Shown in pieces: positions 1 through 5,160 of a stretch of 13,295 bases of DNA (its first letter is position 1; each line of letters starts with the position of its first letter). The position numbers and the translations under genes are program-made. A model generated the notes under the pieces. That model was not told the origin of the DNA. It saw only the letters and a list, made by a program, of their open reading frames with translations, and did no database searches. The stretch comes from an uncultured Ruminococcus sp. (lineage in GTDB: Bacteria; Bacillota; Clostridia; Oscillospirales; Acutalibacteraceae). The DNA is taken from NCBI GenBank assembly GCA_902766585.1, contig CACXDV010000249.1, positions 1-13,295 of the forward strand, written 5' to 3'.

Positions 1-923
1 TTATAGTCCTTATTATCCGAATTGCTGCGCGCTGCAAGCTGAGGCTTCGGCGGAGCAAAGCCGTCTGCTCTTTTTGCAAGGGCATTACTCAGTTCCTCAA
101 GCTGTACAGCGCTCATTTTGCGCGTTATCACATCAAGGGTATCATGCCTCAGTTCAGGCAGCGCGATCGCAGCGTATTTATTTATATCAGTCTCAAGCCT
201 TCTTCTGTAGGCTTCGCCGTCCGCTGCCTTTTCCTTAAGGGCGCGGAATCTGTCTGCAAGAATATTCAGCTCATCGGCGGAAAAGCTCTGCTGTACTCCG
301 CTGAAAAGCTTCTGTTCAATATCCATTTTCATTTCTCCTTTTTTATAAGACTTTATCACGCCTGCCGCTCTCTGTGCAGGCACGGCAACAAATGACCATT
401 CATAGGCATCAGCCGGCTGAGCAAGCTCCATAAAGCATTTCTTACCGTTATAGCTTTTTCCTCTGATATGCTCACAGCCCCCGTTATCGCACCCGCAAAC
501 GGAGCAGATCCTCTTTCCCACGGAACAGCCAACGCTTACCTCTTTTTTTATACCGCTGTCAAGTTCGGCAATAAGATCGGCATTTTTCTGAGTTCTTGCC
601 ATATATGCCCTTGCGGTAAGGCATTTGTAGGGTATTCCGTCGGATGTAAGCCTTCCGGCAGGCAATTCTGTCCTGCAGGAAAAAATGCGCGCAGTCTGCT
701 TTTCGCTTTTTGCGTCATGGTCCATTACGCCCGTAACGCCCACAAAAAGCTCTGCAAGCTTATCAAGAGCCTCTGAGGAAAATCTTTCATAGTCCCTGTC
801 GATCTCGTTATCGCACAAAACAAGACTGAATGCATAGACCTCCTCCTCCTTCAAAGGACGGCGGGCATATTTATTGATAAGATCAAGCTCACCGTCCCTG
901 AGATTTTTCACTGAATTATCCAA
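1..923 (-). CDS. Phage prohead (capsid maturation) serine protease with C-terminal scaffold-like region, 3' end missing
   Basis: The frame is open through the left edge, giving 307 visible codons. I place the start at TTG 921-923, one base past the portal stop, because AGGAAG lies nine bases upstream; a GTG four codons later is less well spaced. The pattern fits HK97/S78-type prohead proteases: a His in VMDHD (residue 69), a Ser in KEVSVG (130) and a Glu before an SFVAVPA stretch (176-183). By analogy these are catalytic or near-catalytic; that is inference. Between them sits a Cys/His cluster (C140, C143, C145, C150, H152, C163) that could bind a metal. From residue 200 the protein is charged and probably helical, like a delta or scaffolding domain. 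It would trim the capsid shell before DNA packaging. Its position after portal supports the call. Confidence 0.8.
   Translation of the reverse strand, partial: MDNSVKNLRDGELDLINKYARRPLKEEEVYAFSLVLCDNEIDRDYERFSSEALDKLAELFVGVTGVMDHDAKSEKQTARIFSCRTELPAGRLTSDGIPYKCLTARAYMARTQKNADLIAELDSGIKKEVSVGCSVGKRICSVCGCDNGGCEHIRGKSYNGKKCFMELAQPADAYEWSFVAVPAQRAAGVIKSYKKGEMKMDIEQKLFSGVQQSFSADELNILADRFRALKEKAADGEAYRRRLETDINKYAAIALPELRHDTLDVITRKMSAVQLEELSNALAKRADGFAPPKPQLAARSNSDNKDY
324..340 (-). promoter_or_regulatory. Internal ribosome binding site and in-frame ATG for a possible nested scaffold protein
   Basis: Inside the protease gene, AAGGAG (335-340 on the minus strand) lies eight bases before an in-frame ATG (324-326), the codon for residue 200. 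This falls at the junction between the protease part and the scaffold-like part. A separate shorter product beginning MDIEQKLF would be the scaffold alone. In-frame nested scaffolds are established for lambda C/Nu3; use of this start here is inferred from sequence only. Another in-frame ATG two codons upstream (330-332) is too close to the Shine-Dalgarno sequence. Confidence 0.5.
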
Positions 924-924
924 A

Positions 925-2067
925 TTAGTTTTCTTCCTTTCCTTTGAGCCTGTTTTCTATTTCCTCTGCTCTGGCATTGTAAAGTCTTGCCTTGGCAAGC
1001 TCCGTTTCATCCTGGAGATTGATATTATCCCATATGATATCCGTATTATCATCAAAGCCCCTCTGTCTGAGATATACAGAGCAAATTTTTCTGATGATAC
1101 CGCCGAGTATCCTTCTGTAATATTCAAGCTCGCTTGTCAGCATATCCGCCTGCTGTGATGACATTCTCTCAGTCGATGACCAAGTAAGACCGAGCATAAA
1201 CGGCGGAAGCGAAAGCTTTGCAATAATCTGCTCCATAATGATCCTTACAGGCACCTGACTGTCGGGTATGATATTATCGGCACCTATTGCCTTTATGCTC
1301 ACATCGCCTACAGAAACAAAATCCCTCGGCTCTCGGCTTTTCATTGCCTTGCTCCATTCCGAAGCGATCTGCATAGCCCTGTCCTTTGTATAATTCCTGT
1401 CATTTTCCGAAGGCTTGTATGTCACAGCAAAGCGGACATTACCTACTCTGTCCCAGTTTGTACCTATGGCGTTCAGTATTTTCAGAAGAATATCGCTGAC
1501 AAACGGCAGTCCCCTGAGAATTGACGTACCATAAAGCTTGCCCGGCTCCGGACTTATCGCGCTGCAAAGAATCAGTTCGGGATGCTTCACCGGAGTTTTA
1601 TTGCCGTAAGTATCGACCGCGCTGATAGTCACATCAAGCGGATTATCACCGCAGCAAAGGTCAATATCATCGAGAGAGCTGTTATAAAGAGCGGCAATAC
1701 CCCCGTCATAACCTAAAACTATTTCACCCACAGCCGTTCCATAGGTGAGAAGCTGTTCAAGGTAAACAGCAAGAAAGCTGTCGATGCCGGCGGAAATACC
1801 GTTCACCCTGACATTATCAAGAAAATTATCAAGCCCCTTCTGAGCATCCTGTCCGCATACAACATGAAAGCCTCCGACAAGACGGACTGTTTTATATATC
1901 GCCGCATCTATTACGGGTACAGCCTCCCTCAATGAACGGTAAAGACTTTTTTCAAAGGATAACGGACGGCAGCTTCTTATCAGACCGTAAAGAGAATCAT
2001 TGCTTCTGCCTGATGCCGTCTGTACCGGCGGAGCATCATTACTTTTACTTTTACTTTTCCATTTCAA
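925..2067 (-). CDS. Phage portal protein
   Basis: A 380-residue protein, within the usual size range for small portal proteins of tailed phages. The portal forms the dodecameric ring at one capsid vertex through which DNA is pumped by the terminase. Recognition rests on overall pattern: an N-terminal region leading to a VIDAAIYKTVRLVGGF stretch, a central LYGTSILRGL segment, the long PPFMLGLTWSSTERMSSQQA region and a charged C-terminal helix ending KGKEEN. Its place between large terminase and prohead protease fits. The start is TTG at 2065-2067, preceded by AAGGGGGG seven bases upstream. An ATG at 2060-2062 is in another frame and stops after three codons. The ribosome binding site lies just outside the inserted hairpin element. 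No truncation is evident. Confidence 0.88.
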   Translation of the reverse strand: MKWKSKSKSNDAPPVQTASGRSNDSLYGLIRSCRPLSFEKSLYRSLREAVPVIDAAIYKTVRLVGGFHVVCGQDAQKGLDNFLDNVRVNGISAGIDSFLAVYLEQLLTYGTAVGEIVLGYDGGIAALYNSSLDDIDLCCGDNPLDVTISAVDTYGNKTPVKHPELILCSAISPEPGKLYGTSILRGLPFVSDILLKILNAIGTNWDRVGNVRFAVTYKPSENDRNYTKDRAMQIASEWSKAMKSREPRDFVSVGDVSIKAIGADNIIPDSQVPVRIIMEQIIAKLSLPPFMLGLTWSSTERMSSQQADMLTSELEYYRRILGGIIRKICSVYLRQRGFDDNTDIIWDNINLQDETELAKARLYNARAEEIENRLKGKEEN

Positions 2068-2084
2068 ATTCTTACCCCCCTTCC

Positions 2085-2093
2085 CTTATCTAT
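2085..2093. repeat. Target-site duplication, left copy
   Basis: CTTATCTAT directly abuts the left inverted repeat and matches exactly the nine bases at 2219-2227. With one copy plus the insert removed, the large terminase stop lies immediately before the portal ribosome binding site. Confidence 0.65.
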
Positions 2094-2218
2094 AATGTCA
2101 TAAACTTAACAAAACATAAAAGTTTCGCCCGCCTTTTCAAAGGCGGCGGGGTTGAGGGGCGGAGCCCCTCACAGGGTTTGGGGCAGAGCCCCAATCAGAT
2201 CAAGTTTATGACATTACT
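2094..2218. mobile_element. MITE-like miniature element with terminal inverted repeats and three internal hairpins
   Basis: A 125-bp non-coding insert. Its ends carry a 14-bp perfect inverted repeat (AATGTCATAAACTT at 2094-2107, its complement at 2202-2215), 15 bp if the flanking T/A is counted. A 9-bp direct repeat CTTATCTAT flanks it at 2085-2093 and 2219-2227, as expected for a target-site duplication. Inside are three hairpins: CCGCCTTT/AAAGGCGG with a two-base loop, TGAGGGGC/GCCCCTCA and TTGGGGC/GCCCCAA, each with a three-base loop. None is directly followed by a T run in either direction, so termination is not predicted. The element carries no transposase gene and would need one supplied in trans. 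It separates two co-directional phage genes without damaging either. Confidence 0.75.
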
Positions 2219-2227
2219 CTTATCTAT
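2219..2227. repeat. Target-site duplication, right copy
   Basis: Second copy of CTTATCTAT. It contains the TAA stop of the large terminase gene (read on the minus strand) and the preceding Arg codon, so the insertion left the terminase reading frame intact. Confidence 0.65.
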
Positions 2228-3464
2228 CCATAGCGAAAACAAAAATACCTTCATCGCTGCTGTTATTGAGATATGTTGCAGCGAAATATCTCACATCATC
2301 CATAGCATGATCATTTTCCTTTACGGGAGCATCCTTTCCGCTGCTTTCCCAGCGGTAGAGACCAAACTCCCGTATACAATCCCTGCAGCATCGGCATATT
2401 CTTATATCTCCCTGCTTAAGAGCCGTACTGACCTGTCTGATGCCGTCTATAACATCATTTTTTGCCGCTTCTGCACGGAATTTTCCATGCCGTCTTATGA
2501 CCTCAATAAAGCTTGCCGCAGACGGATCAACTATTACGCGGGATATCTCCCTGTTTCCCGCAAGCTGACACAAGCCTTCATAATGCTCCTCATCAGTGCG
2601 GGAGCAGCCCTCACGGCGGGAGCTGTAATAGTATTCGTCTATTCTGTACCATATTCCCGCATGAAGTCCCCATAATCCGAATGATGAGGGATTGACCGTA
2701 CCGTAATCACAGGAAATGACATAATCATCAAAATCCCCCTTCGGAACGTCATATATCATACCCTCATCAGACATAAATGGATATACAAGTCCTTCGGCAG
2801 CAACCCATTTTCCGAGGACATAACGCTGATAGAAGCTGCCCGAATAAAGCTTTCTGTAACGGGCAAGCATTGCGGGAGAAAGTGAGGGATTATCCTCCAT
2901 GGCAAAATGAAGATAATAAAGCCTTTTTTCCTTTGCTTTTTTTATCCATTCGGTATTGAACCAATGCTGAGGATATTCGGGATTGCAGTTGAACCAGAGC
3001 TTTGAACCGTCTGTCGAGCATCTTGCTGCAGCCTGTTCAACAAAGGAACGCGGCATTAAAGCCACCTCATCAAACAGCACTCCGCATAGCGTAACGCCCT
3101 GTATCAAGGCAGCCGAGCCTTCATCGCGTCCTCCGAAAAGATAGAAAATATTTTTTCTTCCGCCGCATGATACTTCAAAAATATTTGATGAAAGCCTGTC
3201 ATGAATTTCAAAGCCTATATCCCTGAGAGCAGACAGAAGCGGAGCAACAAGATTTCTTTTGACCGAGCGTATAGTCTTTCCGCAAACAGCAAATGCTCCG
3301 CCGTTAAAATTCAGCATAGCCCATGAAACAAATGAAACACTCATGCAAAGTGTCTTTCCGCTTCGCACAGCGCCGTCACAGATGATACCGTCATAGTCTT
3401 CACCGCTGTCACACCACCATCTGAGAGCCTTTAGCTGCTTGGGCGAAAAATTCCTGTAGCCCAT
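2220..3464 (-). CDS. terL: Phage terminase large subunit (PBSX-type), ATPase plus nuclease
   Basis: A 414-residue packaging motor subunit. It powers DNA translocation into the prohead and cuts the concatemer. The N-terminal ATPase shows Walker A GAVRSGKT (residues 31-38), Walker B VLFDE (129-133, D132 and E133) and the coupling-type motif WFNCNP (157-162). The C-terminal RNase H-like nuclease shows acidic residues in SCDYG (D253), IVDPS (D313) and HAMDDVRY (D389/D390). Length and motif spacing match PBSX-family large terminases, so the enzyme looks functional. The start ATG at 3462-3464 has GGGAGG seven bases upstream. An overlapping ATG four bases earlier is out of frame. The gene lies 28 bp after the small terminase; its stop codon lies inside the duplication flanking the miniature element. 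Confidence 0.95.
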   Translation of the reverse strand: MGYRNFSPKQLKALRWWCDSGEDYDGIICDGAVRSGKTLCMSVSFVSWAMLNFNGGAFAVCGKTIRSVKRNLVAPLLSALRDIGFEIHDRLSSNIFEVSCGGRKNIFYLFGGRDEGSAALIQGVTLCGVLFDEVALMPRSFVEQAAARCSTDGSKLWFNCNPEYPQHWFNTEWIKKAKEKRLYYLHFAMEDNPSLSPAMLARYRKLYSGSFYQRYVLGKWVAAEGLVYPFMSDEGMIYDVPKGDFDDYVISCDYGTVNPSSFGLWGLHAGIWYRIDEYYYSSRREGCSRTDEEHYEGLCQLAGNREISRVIVDPSAASFIEVIRRHGKFRAEAAKNDVIDGIRQVSTALKQGDIRICRCCRDCIREFGLYRWESSGKDAPVKENDHAMDDVRYFAATYLNNSSDEGIFVFAMDR

Positions 3465-3492
3465 TCATGCACCTCCCGCCGGATAAAAAAAT

Positions 3493-3993
3493 TCATGCAT
3501 TGTTATCACTGTCATTTTCTCCTTTCTTTTGTCCTTCAAGACCGCCGACCAGCGCGGAATAGAATTCGGATACGCTGTTTTTCTCCGGCATATCCGACTC
3601 TTCAAGCTTTTCAAGAGCCTTGAGCCTGTCGAAAAATTTGATTTCCATAGCGCCGTCCTTCGGTCTTTTTATTTCCGCGACATTGAAAAGGTCATATGAT
3701 GCAAGAACCTCTCCTGACAGCTCCTCCTCAAACATAAGCCTGACCGCATCGGAAATACTTCCGAAAGCAAGCCTTTCATAGCCTGCGCGCGCCTTTTCGC
3801 GGCGGTCCTCTGCTCTTGCTCTGTATATACGGGCTATCATTTCATTTATGTCATCTCTCATAGTAAGAAATGATACCGCCTTTTCAGGCTGACTGTAGCC
3901 CGCCAGAACCGCAGCTTCCTTATAATTTCCGCAATTGACATAACAGCTGCAAAAGAGCTTTTCTCTTGCTGTAAGACCTTTGGATCTTTTCAA
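3493..3993 (-). CDS. terS: Phage terminase small subunit
   Basis: A 166-residue DNA-recognition subunit of the terminase. The N-terminal region reads LTAREKLFCSCYVNCGNYKEAAVLAGYS, the helix-turn-helix pattern of the Terminase_2 family, in broken form: LTAREKLF, then NYKEAAVLAGYS. A charged central helix and a low-complexity acidic tail follow. I chose the TTG at 3991-3993 because GGGAGGTGAT lies just upstream (ten bases from GGAGG). A longer frame from GTG 4012-4014 would put this Shine-Dalgarno sequence inside the gene. It is the first gene of the visible phage operon. No convincing sigma-A promoter was found in the AT-rich 120 bp upstream, so it may depend on a phage activator. Confidence 0.88.
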   Translation of the reverse strand: MKRSKGLTAREKLFCSCYVNCGNYKEAAVLAGYSQPEKAVSFLTMRDDINEMIARIYRARAEDRREKARAGYERLAFGSISDAVRLMFEEELSGEVLASYDLFNVAEIKRPKDGAMEIKFFDRLKALEKLEESDMPEKNSVSEFYSALVGGLEGQKKGENDSDNNA

Positions 3994-4112
3994 CAGCCGA
4001 TCACCTCCCTTCACTATCCGGAAGAATAAAATAGCTTTTCTACCTCAAAAGGCAGAAAAAAAAATAAAATAATAAAAAAAATTAAATTTATCCCCAAAGC
4101 TTATTCCGGCAA

Positions 4113-4141
4113 TTGAAAAAATCAAAAAAATATGATATCAT
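4113..4141 (+). promoter_or_regulatory. Putative sigma-A promoter for the cyclophilin gene
   Basis: TTGAAA (4113-4118) and TATCAT (4136-4141) are separated by 17 bases, about 40 bases before the start codon. The -10 region overlaps a perfect 10-bp palindrome ATGATATCAT (4132-4141), which could be a small operator or chance in AT-rich DNA. The rest of the gap from 3994 is AT-rich, with one weak hairpin near 4041-4056 that lacks a following T run. Confidence 0.5.
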
Positions 4142-4180
4142 TAGTGCTGTTATATTATTTTTTGAAGGGAAATGTTTACT

Positions 4181-4915
4181 ATGGCAAAAAAGAAGAAAAA
4201 GAAAAGCACAGCAAAAAAAACCGCTTCCTCACAAAAAAATGCTGCTCCCCCAAAAAAGAAAAACTCAGCCTTGATTTCATTTATTATCGGACTTATGGCT
4301 GCCATTGCCGTTATAACCACAATAGCGCTGATAGCCGCATTTACCGGCGGCAGCGGCACCGGTCAGCAAAGCTCCGCGGCTTCAACAGAAGCATCATCAA
4401 CGCTCGAAGAAGGAAAAACCTATTTTGCCGATATCGACATAAAGGACTACGGACTTATTACGGTAGAGCTTGATCAGAAAGCTGCACCCGAAACGGTAAA
4501 GAATTTCATAAACCTTGCAAATTCAGGCTTTTATGACGGACTTACTTTCCACCGTATAATGGAGGGCTTTATGATGCAGGGCGGCGATCCCACAGCAACA
4601 GGAAGAGGAGGCTCAGATAAGAAAATTGTCGGAGAGTTTTCTGAAAACGGCTATGAAAATCCCATATCCCATGTCCGCGGCACAATTTCAATGGCAAGAA
4701 GCTCCGGTGACTACAACAGCGCAAGCTCCCAGTTTTTTATAGTTCATAAGGATTCTGCATTTCTTGACGGCAAATACGCCGCCTTCGGAAAAGTCACCTC
4801 GGGAATTGAGATCGTTGACAAGGTCTGCACCGATGCAAAGCCCACGGATAATAACGGCACTATCCCGTTTGAACAGCAGCCTGTTATCAATTCCATAAAG
4901 ATCAGAGAAAGCTAA
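4181..4915 (+). CDS. Membrane-anchored cyclophilin-type peptidyl-prolyl cis-trans isomerase
   Basis: A 244-residue protein that should speed cis-trans isomerisation of Xaa-Pro bonds in proteins folding outside the membrane. A Lys-rich N-terminus (residues 2-27) precedes one hydrophobic segment (about 29-54) with no clear signal cleavage site, so an N-in, C-out anchor is expected. A Ser/Thr/Gly linker leads to the cyclophilin domain (about 83-242) with FHRIMEGFMMQGGDP (123-137), GTISMARS (168-175) and SASSQFFIV (180-188). The Arg of FHR and the Gln of QGGD correspond to known catalytic-site residues. The drug-contact Trp of human cyclophilin A is Phe here, common in bacterial forms. An ATG at 4172 would add three residues but sits only two to three bases from AAGGG; the ATG at 4181 is better spaced. 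It has its own promoter and terminator. Confidence 0.93.
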   Translation: MAKKKKKKSTAKKTASSQKNAAPPKKKNSALISFIIGLMAAIAVITTIALIAAFTGGSGTGQQSSAASTEASSTLEEGKTYFADIDIKDYGLITVELDQKAAPETVKNFINLANSGFYDGLTFHRIMEGFMMQGGDPTATGRGGSDKKIVGEFSENGYENPISHVRGTISMARSSGDYNSASSQFFIVHKDSAFLDGKYAAFGKVTSGIEIVDKVCTDAKPTDNNGTIPFEQQPVINSIKIRES

Positions 4916-4938
4916 AAGTAATCTGTCAAATAAAAAGA

Positions 4939-4983
4939 CGGCTGTCATACCCGGTCAAAAGGGTACGGCAGCCGCATTTTTTT
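4939..4983 (+). terminator. Rho-independent terminator of the cyclophilin gene
   Basis: A 14-position stem (CGGCTGTCATACCC against GGGTACGGCAGCCG, one G-U pair and one mismatch) with an eight-base loop is followed by CATTTTTTT. It begins 24 bp after the stop codon. The opposite strand lacks a T run, so it works for plus-strand transcripts. Confidence 0.85.
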
Positions 4984-5033
4984 ACTAAAAATAATTTTCT
5001 GTACAATTTTTTGTATTTGTTTGAGCAAAAGTA

Positions 5034-5061
5034 TTGCATTTTAAAATTTATGTGATAGAAT
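5034..5061 (+). promoter_or_regulatory. Putative sigma-A promoter of clpB
   Basis: TTGCAT (5034-5039) and an extended -10, TGATAGAAT (hexamer TAGAAT 5056-5061), are 16 bases apart. Transcription would start near 5068, giving a leader of about 90 bases. No CIRCE inverted repeat (TTAGCACTC-type) and no tandem CtsR heptad pair is visible here, so the usual Gram-positive heat-shock repressors are not indicated by sequence. Confidence 0.6.
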
Positions 5062-5086
5062 ATAGATGTAGACCTCAACTGTAGCA

Positions 5087-5120
5087 TAAGGAGGCAGGAA
5101 TGATCCAGCCGACTTATTAA
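5087..5120 (+). promoter_or_regulatory. Strong ribosome binding site with possible six-codon leader peptide upstream of clpB
   Basis: AAGGAGG (5088-5094 approximately) is followed after about five bases by ATG 5100, opening a short frame MIQPTY that stops at TAA 5118-5120. This is a near-perfect Shine-Dalgarno sequence, better than that of clpB itself, inside the predicted clpB leader. A weak stem GACTT/AAGTC (5111-5115 and 5125-5129) followed by a T-rich stretch lies downstream. Together they could form a translation-coupled control element; this is inference and the short frame may be incidental. Confidence 0.3.
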
Positions 5121-5160
5121 CAGCAAGTCAGAATTTTTCTTTTGAAAGAAGGTATTATTT

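Larger units (their letters stand above)
1..3993 (-). mobile_element. Prophage-type head and packaging module, partial at left edge
   Basis: Four consecutive minus-strand genes follow the canonical tailed-phage order: small terminase, large terminase, portal, prohead protease with scaffold-like tail. The next expected gene, the major capsid protein, would lie left of position 1. Spacing is tight except for one inserted small element between large terminase and portal. All visible reading frames are intact and the large terminase keeps its ATPase and nuclease motifs, so the module is not obviously decayed. Nothing phage-like lies upstream of the small terminase: the next gene is a divergent cyclophilin gene. 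Whether this is an active prophage, a remnant or a domesticated particle or gene-transfer-agent locus cannot be decided from the window. No attachment site can be identified, because the other end is not present. Confidence 0.85.

Noticed and set aside
2100..2200. Internal hairpins of the miniature element as phage operon terminators
   Set aside because: No stem is directly followed by a T run on the minus strand, and portal and protease need read-through from the terminase genes.
4041..4063. Hairpin CTACCT/AGGCAG next to a run of A residues as a terminator
   Set aside because: The stem is only six pairs with a wobble, and the homopolymer is on the wrong side for either direction of transcription.
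3994..4180. Prophage attachment site between small terminase and cyclophilin gene
   Set aside because: No tRNA or recognisable repeat is present, and an attachment site cannot be defined without the opposite prophage end.
4951..4966. GGTCAAA heptad resembling half a CtsR operator upstream of clpB
   Set aside because: It lies in the loop of the cyclophilin terminator, is single rather than tandem and is upstream of the predicted clpB promoter.
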